Source: Jiangella sp. DSM 45060 (GTDB lineage: Bacteria > Actinomycetota > Actinomycetes > Jiangellales > Jiangellaceae). Taken from it: DNA of 64,000 bases. The notes under the pieces were generated by a model. The model did not search any database and was not told where the DNA came from. It worked only from the letters and a program-made list of their open reading frames with translations. Positions within the stretch are counted from its first letter, which is position 1, and each line of letters begins with the position of its first letter. Of this stretch, positions 8,562-17,510 are shown piece after piece. The stretch spans positions 6,654,622 through 6,718,621 of the forward strand of contig NZ_LT629771.1 in the NCBI RefSeq assembly GCF_900105175.1, read 5' to 3'. The translations under genes and the position numbers were made by a program.

Positions 8562-9965
8562 TCAGCCCAGTTCGGACTGGAGCTGCGTGGCGCTCTCGTC
8601 CATCTGCGCGGCCGCCTCAGCCGGCGTGATGGTGCCGTCCAGCGCCTCGCGCAGGATGTTCGTCAGCTCGAGGTCGCCGTACATCGCGGTGACCAGCGCG
8701 CCCTGCCCCTGCGGGAAGCCCCAGCGCTCGAACCCGGTGGCGCCTTCGGTGATGGTCTGCACCGCGTCGTCGCCGTACAGCTCGCCCACGCTGAGCTGCG
8801 CCTGCCCGGAGCCGACCGCGAGATCGGACCAGCCGTCGACGTAGGACGTGTCGCCGGCCTCGGGGCCGTTGCGCATCGGGAACCGGCCTTCCGGCGAGAT
8901 CGACAGGAAGCCCATGTAGCCGTCGCCGAGCAGGTAGCGGACCAGCTCCTTGGACGGCTCGGTGTCGGCCGACGACGTGATGCCGAGGTTGATGGTGAGG
9001 CCGAACTGGGTCGGCTGGTCGCCGGACGGGCCCTGGAAGAGCGGCAGGATGGTGGTGCGGTCGACCAGCCACTGCTGGTCGGCGGCGCACTCGGCGCAGG
9101 TCAGCGGCGTGTCCGGGAACAGCCCGGCCAGCTCGTCCAGCAGGTGCGGCGACCACGACGTCATGGCGGTCTGCCCGGCCAGGTAGTTGGCCCGGGTGGT
9201 GTCGACGTCGCCGGCGCCGGTGGGCGCGTACTGCGCGAGGTCGACGTAGAACTGGATCGCCTCCTCGCACTCGGGGCTGTCCAGCGTCACCTCGCCCTCG
9301 TCGTCGACCAGTTGGCAGTCGTTGGCCAGCGCGACGTGCTCGAACACCTGCATGGTGAAGCCGTCGCCGCCGGTGCTGCCCAGCGCGAAGCCGGAGACGC
9401 CGTCCTGGCCGTTGAGCGCCTCGGCCGCGGCCAGCACGTTCTCGTAGTCGGTCGGCGGCTCCAGCCCGGCGGCCTCGAACAGGTCGGTCCGGTAGAAGAT
9501 CATCTGACCCCAGCCGTCGGACGGGACGGTGGCGTACTCGCCCTCGGCGTCCTCGACCCGGATGAGGTTCAGCGCGCTCTCGTTGAACGTGTCGGTGCCC
9601 AGCTCGTCGATCATCTCGCTGGCCACGACGGGGTCGAGGATGCCCTCGGCGACCCAGCCGGCGGCCACCTCGACGCCGTGCACGACGACGTCCGGCAGGT
9701 CACCGGCGGCGGCCGCGGACACCATGGCCTGCGTGAGGTCGGGCGCGCTGACGCCGACCAGCTCGACCTCGATGCCGGACTGCTCGGTGAAGTCGGCCAG
9801 CACCTGCTGCATCGTCGCCATGCGGTCGGCGGTGTCGTAGACCGTCCACAGCGTGATGCTGCCGCCGCCCTCGCCGGAGTCCGCGCTCTCGCTGTCGTCG
9901 TCGCCGGAGCAGCCCGCCGCGACCAGGCCGATCACCGCGAGTGCGGTCAGAGGTCGTCGCCACAT
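8562..9965 (-). CDS. Sugar-binding lipoprotein of ABC transporter (extracellular solute-binding family 1)
   Basis: This 467-residue protein starts with a short positively charged segment and a hydrophobic stretch ending in the lipobox VAAGC (Cys19), followed by an acidic Asp/Ser linker. The mature part begins SITLWTVYDTADRM, the usual start of family-1 solute-binding proteins. A Cys pair in CAECAAD near residue 300 could form a disulfide. The ATG at 9965 is supported by a GGAGG site about 10 nt upstream. It is the first gene of the leftward sugar operon and is divergent from the Lrp/AsnC-type gene. Confidence 0.94.
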   Translation of the reverse strand: MWRRPLTALAVIGLVAAGCSGDDDSESADSGEGGGSITLWTVYDTADRMATMQQVLADFTEQSGIEVELVGVSAPDLTQAMVSAAAAGDLPDVVVHGVEVAAGWVAEGILDPVVASEMIDELGTDTFNESALNLIRVEDAEGEYATVPSDGWGQMIFYRTDLFEAAGLEPPTDYENVLAAAEALNGQDGVSGFALGSTGGDGFTMQVFEHVALANDCQLVDDEGEVTLDSPECEEAIQFYVDLAQYAPTGAGDVDTTRANYLAGQTAMTSWSPHLLDELAGLFPDTPLTCAECAADQQWLVDRTTILPLFQGPSGDQPTQFGLTINLGITSSADTEPSKELVRYLLGDGYMGFLSISPEGRFPMRNGPEAGDTSYVDGWSDLAVGSGQAQLSVGELYGDDAVQTITEGATGFERWGFPQGQGALVTAMYGDLELTNILREALDGTITPAEAAAQMDESATQLQSELG

Positions 9966-10009
9966 GATGCCGTCCCTCCTCGTGAAGCGCCTGACGAATA
10001 TGGGGCACC

Positions 10010-10039
10010 ATGGTTCGGATCGGTGATTCAAGGTGTCAA
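10010..10039 (-). promoter_or_regulatory. Candidate promoter of the sulfated-sugar operon
   Basis: Reading leftward, a perfect -35 hexamer TTGACA (10034-10039) is followed, after an 18-nt spacer, by a weak -10 AACCAT (10010-10015). It lies about 45 nt before the start of the binding-lipoprotein gene. The divergent Lrp-type gene begins at 10088, so this 122-nt gap is also where that regulator would be expected to bind. The -10 matches consensus at only three of six positions. Confidence 0.35.
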
Positions 10040-10087
10040 CGAATGGACAAGATGTGCAAGGAATCATGAACACAAGGCGGTGATCTG

Positions 10088-11107
10088 ATGGATTCAGTGA
10101 AGATCGACGAACTCGACCGCCTCGTCATCGGCGCCCTGCTGGCGCAGCCGCGAGCCACCCACGCCGTCATCGGGCAGGCGGTGCGCAGCTCCGAGGCGAC
10201 GGTGTCGCGGCGGCTGGCCCGGCTGCGGCGCACCGGCGCCGTCCGCGTCGTCGGTGCGCTCGACTCGCAGACGAGTCACCGGGCGCGGTCGGTGTTCGTG
10301 CGGCTGCGCTGCGCGCCCGGCGCGGCCGACGAGCTGGCGCTGCCGCTGGCGCAGTGGGAGGAGACCGGCTCGGTCAAGGTGCTGACCGGCAGCGTCGACT
10401 GCGTCGCCGAGATCGCCTACACCTCCAACGAGCACCTCTACCGGCTGATGATGCACGAGCTGCCGCGGTTCGACGGCGTCATCGCGACGTTCAGCAACCA
10501 GGTGATCCGGCGGTTCTCCACCCCGCACGGCTGGAACCCCGGGCTGCTCCCCGACACCGTCGTCGCCGAGCTGCGGGCCGAGCGGCGCGACCGGTGGAGC
10601 GAGCATCCCGAGCCCGACGAGGCCGCGCCGATGTCCGAGCTGGACGAGCAGATCGTCGCCGTGCTCATCGACGACGGCCGGATCAGCTGGCAGGACCTCG
10701 CCGCCCGGTGCGGCGTCACGCCGAGCACGGCACGCCGGCGCACCGAGACGCTGATGGCCCAGGGCGTGCTGCGCATGCGCACCGTCGTCGAGCCGGAGGT
10801 GCTGGGGCTGACGGTCAACGCGTTCGTCTGGCTCACCATCAACCCGACGAAGATCGGCCTGGCCGGCGAGATCCTGGCCCGGCACCGCAGCGTCGTGATG
10901 ATCGCGGCCACCACGGGCGACCGCAACCTCTGCGGCGAGATCGCCGTGGCCAGCGACAGCGCGCTCTACGAGTTCCTCTCCGAGACCGTCGGCCACCTGC
11001 CGGGGCTGATCCACGCCGACGTCGCGGTGGCGCTGCGCACCGTGAAACGGGCCGGCATGATCGACCCGGAGCTGCGCACCGTCGCCGGGTCGCCGTCCGG
11101 GCCGTGA
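10088..11107 (+). CDS. Lrp/AsnC-family regulator with two HTH domains
   Basis: This 339-residue protein consists of two Lrp-like units in tandem. An N-terminal winged HTH (VIGQAVRSSEATVSRRLARL, residues 30-49) is followed by a ligand-binding RAM-like domain. A second HTH (DLAARCGVTPSTARRRTETL) near residues 200-220 precedes another RAM-like domain. Duplicated Lrp proteins of this length are common in actinomycetes. It is divergent from the sulfatase and ABC operon and is the obvious candidate regulator for it, although Lrp proteins more often sense amino acids. The ATG at 10088 gives a complete first HTH. Confidence 0.9.
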   Translation: MDSVKIDELDRLVIGALLAQPRATHAVIGQAVRSSEATVSRRLARLRRTGAVRVVGALDSQTSHRARSVFVRLRCAPGAADELALPLAQWEETGSVKVLTGSVDCVAEIAYTSNEHLYRLMMHELPRFDGVIATFSNQVIRRFSTPHGWNPGLLPDTVVAELRAERRDRWSEHPEPDEAAPMSELDEQIVAVLIDDGRISWQDLAARCGVTPSTARRRTETLMAQGVLRMRTVVEPEVLGLTVNAFVWLTINPTKIGLAGEILARHRSVVMIAATTGDRNLCGEIAVASDSALYEFLSETVGHLPGLIHADVAVALRTVKRAGMIDPELRTVAGSPSGP

Positions 11108-11180
11108 ACAGGGTCGGAACTCCGGACGATCCTGCGAATCTCATGCGTCACAACGGGGGTCGGAGGGCTATGGTCGAGGC

Positions 11181-11735
11181 ATGCACGAGAGTGAGGCTGC
11201 GCACGATGCTGTGCGCCGCGACCCGATAGACATCCATCCTTACGACACCGCGTGGCCCGAGTCGTTCGAGCAGCAGCGCCTGCAGGTCGAACCGGCCCTG
11301 CGTCCGTGGCTGATCGGCTCGGTCGAACACGTCGGCAGCACGGCCGTGCCGGGACTGCCGGCCAAGCCCATCATCGACATGATGGCCATGGTGCCCTCCT
11401 ACGAGCAGGCCCAGGGCGCCGTCGCCGCGATGCGGGAGATCGGCTGGACCCACGTGGCCGAGGCCGGCGACGAAGAGCTGCGGCGCTGGTCGTTCTGCTA
11501 CCCGGAACCGGCCTGGCGCACGCACCACCTGCACGTCGTCGAGTACGTCTCTCAGCTCGGCCGCGACTGCCTGGCCTTCCGCGATCACCTGCGCCACCAC
11601 CCCGACGACGCGCGTCGCTACGCCGAGATCAAGCAGAGCCTGGCGGCCGTGCACCACGACGACCGCCCCGCCTACCGCGCGGGCAAGGCGCCGTTCATCG
11701 AAGACATCATGCGGCGGGCGTCCGTCCAGCACTGA
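11181..11735 (+). CDS. GrpB family protein (UPF0157, nucleotidyltransferase-like)
   Basis: This 184-residue protein carries the GrpB signature EHVGSTAVPGLPAKPIIDMM near residues 48-67 and a conserved HLHVVEY segment near residue 115. Both belong to the nucleotidyltransferase-like fold shared with CoaE-linked GrpB domains. The precise reaction of stand-alone GrpB proteins is not settled. The ATG at 11181 precedes the conserved IDIHPYDTAWPESFEQQR start by about 14 residues. Its 3' end overlaps the convergent DUF389 gene by 29 nt. Confidence 0.9.
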   Translation: MHESEAAHDAVRRDPIDIHPYDTAWPESFEQQRLQVEPALRPWLIGSVEHVGSTAVPGLPAKPIIDMMAMVPSYEQAQGAVAAMREIGWTHVAEAGDEELRRWSFCYPEPAWRTHHLHVVEYVSQLGRDCLAFRDHLRHHPDDARRYAEIKQSLAAVHHDDRPAYRAGKAPFIEDIMRRASVQH

Positions 11736-12657
11736 GCCGGGGCAGCCGGCCGGTGGCCGCCTTCAACGCGATGAGGGTCAGGATGCCGGCCAGCACGATC
11801 GCGGCCAGGTTGATGCCGAGCTGAGCGGCCGCGCCGCCGACCTCGGCGCCGTCACCGAGAGCCAGGGCCAGTCCCAGGTTCCCGGCGGCGGGGACGGTCG
11901 TCACCGAGATGAACACGCCCACCAGGGCTCCCGACTTCGCGGACGTGAGCGACAGGATGCCGGCGATCCCGGCGATGAACGCCACGACGAACGACCACCG
12001 GTCCGGATGCCAGATGAACCCTGTCAACGGCCGGTCGGTCGTCAACACCGACGCGTCGATCCACCCTGCCCACGACGCCACCAGGCCGAGCACGGTGGCG
12101 ACCGTGATCGCGATCGTGAACCCCACCGCCAGGGTCACCAGCCCCTGCCGCACGATGCTGAACCGCCGGTGCACCAGGCCCACGGCGATGCCCGCGAGCG
12201 GGCCGAACTCCGGCCCGACGACCATCGCGCCGACCACCAGGATGGCGGAGTCGAGCACGATCGCGATGGCGGCCAGCACGGCGGCCAGGCTGAGGAACCA
12301 GACGAACGTGTTGGACAGCACTGAGTCCTCGTCGGCGCGGCGCACGACCTGCTCCCAGATGACGGCGTCGGCGCCCTCGCCGGGCGCCTCGTCCTCGGCC
12401 CGCTCGGCGGCCGCGGAGACCGACGTCTCGACCGACTCGAGCGCGATGGTGCCGGTCTGGTCGACGCCCAGCTCGCGCAGCGCCTGGATCATCCCCTCGG
12501 CGGACTCGCGGGCCAGCTCGGCCAGTACGAGGTCGCCCTCGGGGCGCACGGACGCGCCACGCAGGACGGCGATGCTGGCCACGCCCGGGCACTCGTCCAG
12601 CAGCTCGACGATGCGGTCGGTGGTCTCCGCCGGCGTCGTGACGCGCAGGTGCAGCAC
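11707..12657 (-). CDS. DUF389 domain membrane protein
   Basis: This protein of about 316 residues has a soluble N-terminal ferredoxin-like region (LHLRVTTPAETTDRIVELLD), where a regulatory domain is expected. It is followed by about six transmembrane segments with the DUF389 core (SAILVVGAMVVGPEFGPLAG) near residues 150-170. The function of DUF389 proteins is unknown. The GTG at 12657 is chosen because it starts the conserved soluble domain. The gene is divergent from the dehydrogenase gene, with only 45 nt between their starts, and its 3' end overlaps the GrpB gene. Confidence 0.88.
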   Translation of the reverse strand: MLHLRVTTPAETTDRIVELLDECPGVASIAVLRGASVRPEGDLVLAELARESAEGMIQALRELGVDQTGTIALESVETSVSAAAERAEDEAPGEGADAVIWEQVVRRADEDSVLSNTFVWFLSLAAVLAAIAIVLDSAILVVGAMVVGPEFGPLAGIAVGLVHRRFSIVRQGLVTLAVGFTIAITVATVLGLVASWAGWIDASVLTTDRPLTGFIWHPDRWSFVVAFIAGIAGILSLTSAKSGALVGVFISVTTVPAAGNLGLALALGDGAEVGGAAAQLGINLAAIVLAGILTLIALKAATGRLPRLSAGRTPAA

Positions 12658-12702
12658 GGCGCCATCGTAGGGCGTGCGACGCCGGCTTGTACGCTGGCGA
12701 CC

Positions 12703-13641
12703 GTGACTGACGGTGTGATCCTGCAGGTCGGCGGCCTCCATCCCACGGCCGAACGAGGGCTGGCGACGTACGGGGCGCTGCGGCTGCCGTCCGGGCCGGC
12801 GCGGGCGGCGTTCCTCGCCGAGCACGGGCCCGACGTCACCGTCGCGGTCACCGGGGCCGGCATGGACGCCGAGCTGATCGGCGCGCTGCCGCGGCTGGCC
12901 GCCGTCATCAACCTCGGCGTGGGCTACGACTCCGTCGACGTCGCGGCGCTGAAGCCGCGCGGGATCGCGCTCAGCAACACCCCTGACGTGCTCACCGACT
13001 GCGTCGCCGACCTCGCCGTCGGCGGGCTGATCGACGTGTTCCGCGGCCTGTCCGCCGGCGACCGGTTCGTCCGGCGCGGCGCGTGGGCGGCCGGCGACAA
13101 GGCGCCCCTTCGGCGCCGGGTCAGCGGTACCCACGTCGGCATCCTCGGGCTCGGCCGCATCGGCGCCGCCATCGCGCACCGGCTCGAGGCGTTCGGCTGC
13201 ACCGTCAGCTACCACAACCGCCGCCGCGTCGACGACGTCCCGTACGCGTACGCGGCCTCGCCGGTGGAGCTGGCCCGGTCCGTGGACGCGCTCATCGTCG
13301 TCACCCCCGGCGGCCCGGGCACCCAGGCGCTGGTCTCCGCCGACGTCATCGCGGCGCTCGGGCCGTCCGGCTTCCTCGTCAACGTCGCGCGCGGCAGCGT
13401 CGTCGACCAGGACGCGCTGGTGGCGGCGCTGACGTCGGGCGCACTGGGCGGCGCCGCGCTGGACGTGTTCACCGACGAGCCGCGCGTGCCGGAAGAGCTG
13501 TTCGCGGTGGACAACGTCGTGCTGCTGCCGCACATCGGCAGCGCGACGGTCGAGACGCGTGAAGCGATGGCGCAACTGGTGCTGCGCAACCTGGAGCGGT
13601 TCCTGGCCGACGGGACGCTCGCGACGCCGGTGCCGCTTTAA
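12703..13641 (+). CDS. D-isomer-specific 2-hydroxyacid dehydrogenase
   Basis: This 312-residue enzyme has the family layout of a split catalytic domain around an NAD(P)-binding Rossmann domain. The GxGxxG motif is in GILGLGRIGAAI near residue 148. The catalytic Arg is in NVARGSVVD, Glu is in DEPRVPEE and His is in LPHIGSAT. The substrate is probably a glyoxylate/hydroxypyruvate-like 2-oxoacid, but this is not determinable. The GTG at 12703 starts the conserved first strand. It is followed 7 nt later by the nitrilase-family gene, so the two are probably cotranscribed. Confidence 0.92.
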   Translation: MTDGVILQVGGLHPTAERGLATYGALRLPSGPARAAFLAEHGPDVTVAVTGAGMDAELIGALPRLAAVINLGVGYDSVDVAALKPRGIALSNTPDVLTDCVADLAVGGLIDVFRGLSAGDRFVRRGAWAAGDKAPLRRRVSGTHVGILGLGRIGAAIAHRLEAFGCTVSYHNRRRVDDVPYAYAASPVELARSVDALIVVTPGGPGTQALVSADVIAALGPSGFLVNVARGSVVDQDALVAALTSGALGGAALDVFTDEPRVPEELFAVDNVVLLPHIGSATVETREAMAQLVLRNLERFLADGTLATPVPL

Positions 13642-13648
13642 TGACCGT

Positions 13649-14428
13649 ATGCGGGTAGCACTGGTCCAGCTCTCGGCCGGCACCGACGTCGCCGAGAACA
13701 CGGCGGCGATCCGGCGGCTGACCGACGGCGTCTCGGCCGACCTGCTCGTGCTGCCGGAGGCGGTCATGCACGACTTCGGCGACCCCGCGCTGCCGCTCGG
13801 CCCGGTGGCCCAGCCGCTGGACGGCCCGTTCGTCGCGACGCTCGCCGAGGTGGCGCGGGCGGCCGGCGCCGTCGTCGTGGGCGGCATGTTCGAGCGGTCC
13901 GACGACCCCGACCGGCCGTACAACACGCTGGTCGCGGTCGGCCGCGACGGCGCCGTGCTGGCGACGTACCGCAAGGCGCACCTCTACGACTCCTTCGGCT
14001 ACCGCGAGTCCGACCGGCTGCGCGCCGGCGACGCCCTGCCCGCCGTGCTCACCGTCGACGGCGTCCGGCTCGGCCTGCTGACCTGCTACGACCTCCGCTT
14101 CCCGGAACAGGGCCGGGCGCTGGTCGACGCCGGCGCCGACGCGTTCGTCGTCCCGGCCGCGTGGGTGCGCGGGCCGCTGAAGGAGGACCACTGGCAGACG
14201 CTGCTGCGGGCGCGGGCGATCGAGAACACCGTCTACGTCGCCGCGGCGGCGCAGACCGGGCGGGCGTACTGCGGCCTCAGCCAGCTGGTCGACCCGCTCG
14301 GCGTGGTGGTCGCCGCCCTGGGCGATGAGGAGGGCCGGCTGGCCGCCTGGCTGGACCCGGCGCGCGTCGCGGCGGCACGTGAGCGCAACCCGGCGCTGCG
14401 GCACCGACGCAACTGGCCGGCCTCATGA
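13649..14428 (+). CDS. Carbon-nitrogen hydrolase (nitrilase/omega-amidase family)
   Basis: This 259-residue protein has the Glu-Lys-Cys triad of the nitrilase superfamily: Glu in LLVLPEAVMHDF, Lys in TYRKAHLYDSF and Cys in LLTCYDLRFPEQ. Residues YDLRFPE after the Cys are typical of Nit2/omega-amidase-like members that hydrolyse amides. Such enzymes work on small amides in the cytoplasm; the substrate here is unknown. The gene starts 7 nt after the dehydrogenase stop and overlaps the MobA-like gene by 4 nt (ATGA). Confidence 0.92.
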   Translation: MRVALVQLSAGTDVAENTAAIRRLTDGVSADLLVLPEAVMHDFGDPALPLGPVAQPLDGPFVATLAEVARAAGAVVVGGMFERSDDPDRPYNTLVAVGRDGAVLATYRKAHLYDSFGYRESDRLRAGDALPAVLTVDGVRLGLLTCYDLRFPEQGRALVDAGADAFVVPAAWVRGPLKEDHWQTLLRARAIENTVYVAAAAQTGRAYCGLSQLVDPLGVVVAALGDEEGRLAAWLDPARVAAARERNPALRHRRNWPAS

Positions 14429-14997
14429 CCGCCGGGCCGTGGGCGGCGGTGATCCTCGCGGGCGGATCCGGTCGGCGGCTCGGTGGGACGGACAAGCCCG
14501 CGCTGGTCGTCGGCGGGCAGACGCTGCTGGACCGCGCCGTCGCCGCGGCGGACGGCGCGGGCGCGGCGCAGGTGGTCGTCGCGGGCCCGCGGCGCGACAC
14601 GTCCACGCCGGTCACCTGGACCCGTGAGGACCCGCCCGGCGGCGGCCCGCTGGCCGGGCTCGGCGCGGGCCTGGCCGCCCTGGACGTCGCGCCGGACGCC
14701 GTCGTCGTCCTCGCCGCGGACCTGCCGCGGGTGTCGTCGGCGCTGGTCGGACGGCTGCTCGCCGGGCTGGAGCAGAACGTCGACGCCGTCGCCGTCGTCG
14801 ATGCCTCCGGCTGGGTACAGCCGCTGGTGGCGGCGTACCGGATCGAGCCGCTGCGGGCCGCCCTGGACGCCGTCGGCGACCCGCGGGACCGGCCGGTCCG
14901 CGCGCTGCTGGAACGCCTGCGCGTGGCGACGCTGCCGGACGACGACGGCGCCGCGGACATCGACACGCCGGGCGACCTGGCCCGATGGCGGCCATGA
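14425..14997 (+). CDS. mobA: MobA-like molybdenum cofactor guanylyltransferase
   Basis: This 190-residue nucleotidyltransferase has the N-terminal signature ILAGGSGRRLGGTDKPAL, which binds the nucleotide, and an acidic metal site in VLAADLPRVS near residue 98. MobA transfers GMP onto molybdopterin in Moco biosynthesis. The protein matches MobA length, but the wider NTP_transf_3 family includes MocA-type enzymes, so MobA is the best rather than the only reading. It overlaps the nitrilase gene by 4 nt and is followed by a DUF6457 gene, a pairing known for this family. Confidence 0.8.
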   Translation: MTAGPWAAVILAGGSGRRLGGTDKPALVVGGQTLLDRAVAAADGAGAAQVVVAGPRRDTSTPVTWTREDPPGGGPLAGLGAGLAALDVAPDAVVVLAADLPRVSSALVGRLLAGLEQNVDAVAVVDASGWVQPLVAAYRIEPLRAALDAVGDPRDRPVRALLERLRVATLPDDDGAADIDTPGDLARWRP

Positions 14998-15039
14998 TCA
15001 GTGGAGGATGGGCCGGACGGCGGGAGGAAGGTACGTGAC

Positions 15040-15303
15040 ATGGACAGCTGGGTGAGCGCGTTGTGTGAACGTCTGGGGGTACCGGTCGACGACGTCGACG
15101 TCGGCGGGATCCTCGACCTCGCCCGCGACGCCGCGCACACGGTGGAGCGGCCCGCCGCGCCGGTGACGGCGTTCATCGCAGGCTACGCGGCGGCCACCAA
15201 GGGCGGTGGCGCGGCTGCCGTCAACGCCGCCCTCGACATCGCCGGCGAGCTGGCTCGCGACTGGAACGACGGTCCGGACGTCACCACGCCGACCCTGCAG
15301 TGA
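15040..15303 (+). CDS. DUF6457 small protein linked to MobA
   Basis: This 87-residue helical protein begins MDSWVSALCERLGVP and contains VTAFIAGYAAATKGG in its second half, matching the small DUF6457 proteins found beside, or fused to, MobA-like transferases. An accessory role in molybdenum cofactor metabolism is an inference from neighbourhood only. The ATG at 15040 is chosen over an in-frame GTG at 15001 because a GGGAGGAAG ribosome-binding site lies about 11 nt before it. Confidence 0.8.
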   Translation: MDSWVSALCERLGVPVDDVDVGGILDLARDAAHTVERPAAPVTAFIAGYAAATKGGGAAAVNAALDIAGELARDWNDGPDVTTPTLQ

Positions 15304-15326
15304 ACCGCGTCCGCTAGCGTCACGCT

Positions 15327-16427
15327 GTGCAGACCAAGAGTTCCGTCCACCTGCCGGCCCCGGCCGAGGTGGTCGACCCGCTGCGCCTGCTGACCAAGCG
15401 GGTGATCATCGCGGTCGGCGTGCTGGTGTTGACGGCGCTGCTCGTCTACCTCGACCGTGAGGGCTACACGGACAACTCCGACGGCTCGGTCGACTTGCTC
15501 GACGCGTTCTACTACACGACCGTGTCGCTCTCGACCACCGGCTACGGCGACATCACGCCGACGTCGGACAGCGCGCGACTGGTCAACATCGTGCTGATCA
15601 CGCCGCTGCGGGTGCTGTTCCTGATCGTCCTCATCGGTACGACACTGGAGACACTGACCACCCGGAGCCGGGAGCAGGTGCGGCTCAACCGCTGGAGGAA
15701 GAAGTTGCGCGACCACACCGTCGTCATCGGCTACGGCGTCAAGGGGCGCAGCGCGGTGGCCACGATGCTCGCGAACGGCATGTCGACCGACACGCTGGTC
15801 GTCGTCGATCCCGACCCCGCCGCCATCGCCGAGGCGAACGAGCAGGGGCTGGTCGCCGTCATGGGCGACGCCACCCGCACCGAGGTGCTGCGCCGGGCCG
15901 GCGTCCCGGCCGCGAGCCGCATCGTCATCACCACCGCCCGCGACGACGCCAGCGTGCTGGCCACGCTCACGTGCCGGCAGCTCAACCAGACCGCGAACAT
16001 CGTGGTGTCGGTCCGCGAGGCCGACAATCTCGCGCTGGTCCGTCAGGGCGGCGCCAACGAGGTCGTCACGTCGTCCGACGCCGTCGGCCGCATCCTGGGC
16101 CTCGCGACCGTCAGCCCCGCACTCGGGCACGTGCTCGAGGACCTCACCACGTCCGGCGTCGGCCTCGAGGTCGCCGAGCGGCTGGTGTCGCCGCGCGAGG
16201 AGGGCAAGCAGCCGCGGCAGGTCGCCGACCTCGTCGTGGCGGTCGTCCGCGACGGCGACGAGCTGCCGTTCCACTCGCCGGCCATCGGGCACCTCGTCCG
16301 CGGCGACCGCCTCATCGTCATCCGCCCGTCCGAGGAGTACCCGTGGGCCCGGCGCGAGGACGTCCACGAGCCGCCGCCGGTGGACGAGCCCGAGGACCCG
16401 GCGGACCGTCCGCCGGGCGGCGTCTGA
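15327..16427 (+). CDS. Potassium channel protein with TrkA-N (RCK) domain
   Basis: This 366-residue protein has a transmembrane helix near residues 25-43 and a pore loop with the K+ selectivity filter TTGYGD near residues 71-76. A second helix covers about 83-105. The cytoplasmic RCK domain begins HTVVIGYGVKGRSA (NAD-binding glycine motif), and a TrkA-C-like end follows at about 260-345. It forms a two-helix K+ channel gated by nucleotide or ion binding. The C-terminal tail (EPPPVDEPEDPADRPPGG) is low complexity and probably disordered. The GTG at 15327 lies 23 nt after the DUF6457 stop. Confidence 0.93.
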   Translation: MQTKSSVHLPAPAEVVDPLRLLTKRVIIAVGVLVLTALLVYLDREGYTDNSDGSVDLLDAFYYTTVSLSTTGYGDITPTSDSARLVNIVLITPLRVLFLIVLIGTTLETLTTRSREQVRLNRWRKKLRDHTVVIGYGVKGRSAVATMLANGMSTDTLVVVDPDPAAIAEANEQGLVAVMGDATRTEVLRRAGVPAASRIVITTARDDASVLATLTCRQLNQTANIVVSVREADNLALVRQGGANEVVTSSDAVGRILGLATVSPALGHVLEDLTTSGVGLEVAERLVSPREEGKQPRQVADLVVAVVRDGDELPFHSPAIGHLVRGDRLIVIRPSEEYPWARREDVHEPPPVDEPEDPADRPPGGV

Positions 16428-16440
16428 GCGGAGGGGTCAC

Positions 16441-17418
16441 GTGCGTGCGGTCGTCATCACCGAGCCCGGCGGGCCGGAGGTCCTGCGCTGGACCGAGGTG
16501 CCCGACCCCGTCTGCGGGCCGGGCGAGGTGATCGTCGACGTCGTCGCGTCCGCCGTCAACCGGGCCGACCTCCTGCAGCGCATGGGCAAGTACCCGGTCC
16601 CGGACGGTGCGCCGGCCTGGCCCGGGCTGGAGTGCAGCGGCACCGTCAGCGAGGTCGGCGAGGGCGTCACCGGCTGGAAGGCCGGCGACCAGGTGTGCGC
16701 GCTGCTGTCCGGCGGCGGGTACGCGGAGCGGGTCGTGGTACCGGCCGGCCAGTTGCTGCAGGTCCCACGCGGCGTCGACCTCGTCACCGCGGCTGCGCTG
16801 CCCGAGGTCGTGTGCACCGTCTGGTCGAACCTCGTCATGACCGCCGGGCTGCGGGCCGGCGAGGTGCTGCTGGTGCACGGCGGCGGGAGCGGCATCGGGA
16901 CGGCCGCGATCCAGGTCGGGCGCGCGCTGGGCGCCCGGGTCGCGGTGACGGCCGGCTCGTCGGCCAAGCTGGAGCGCTGCGCCGAGCTGGGCGCGTCGAT
17001 CCTGGTCAACTACCGCACCGACGACTTCGTCGAGGTCGTGCGGTCCGCGACGAACGGCCACGGCGCCGACGTCGTCCTCGACATCATGGGCGGTGCGTAC
17101 CTGGCCCGGAACGTCGAGGCGCTGGCGATGGACGGCCGCATCACCATCATCGGGACGATGGGCGGGCGGCGCGCCGAGCTGGACCTCGCCGCCGTCATGG
17201 GGAAGCGGGCCCGCGTCACCGGCTCGCTGCTGCGCCGGCGCACCGTCGCCGGCAAGGCCGCCGTCGTCGCCGAGGTGTGCGAGCACGTGTGGCCGCTGAT
17301 CGAGTCAGGCGCCGTCCGCCCCGTCGTCGACCGCGTCGTCCCGATGCCCGACGCGGCCGAGGCCCACCGCGTCGTCGCCGACGGCGAGCACGTCGGCAAG
17401 GTGCTGCTCACCACCTGA
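16441..17418 (+). CDS. NAD(P)H:quinone oxidoreductase (zinc-less MDR, PIG3-like)
   Basis: This 325-residue medium-chain dehydrogenase/reductase has the GroES-like N-terminal half (VNRADLLQRMGKYP) and a Rossmann half with HGGGSGIGTAAIQVG near residue 140. The VNRADLLQR motif and the lack of zinc-binding cysteines fit the quinone-oxidoreductase/PIG3 group, which reduces quinones with NADPH. The GTG start at 16441 gives the canonical MRAVVITEPGG start. It begins 13 nt after the K+ channel gene, so cotranscription is possible, but no functional link is obvious. Confidence 0.92.
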   Translation: MRAVVITEPGGPEVLRWTEVPDPVCGPGEVIVDVVASAVNRADLLQRMGKYPVPDGAPAWPGLECSGTVSEVGEGVTGWKAGDQVCALLSGGGYAERVVVPAGQLLQVPRGVDLVTAAALPEVVCTVWSNLVMTAGLRAGEVLLVHGGGSGIGTAAIQVGRALGARVAVTAGSSAKLERCAELGASILVNYRTDDFVEVVRSATNGHGADVVLDIMGGAYLARNVEALAMDGRITIIGTMGGRRAELDLAAVMGKRARVTGSLLRRRTVAGKAAVVAEVCEHVWPLIESGAVRPVVDRVVPMPDAAEAHRVVADGEHVGKVLLTT

Positions 17419-17510
17419 GACAGCGATCACCAGCGGCGATGACGCGCGACGGATGACTCGATGCGACATCGGCGGTCACGGGTGCTCGAAGGGGGCGTAC
17501 CCTGGCGAAC

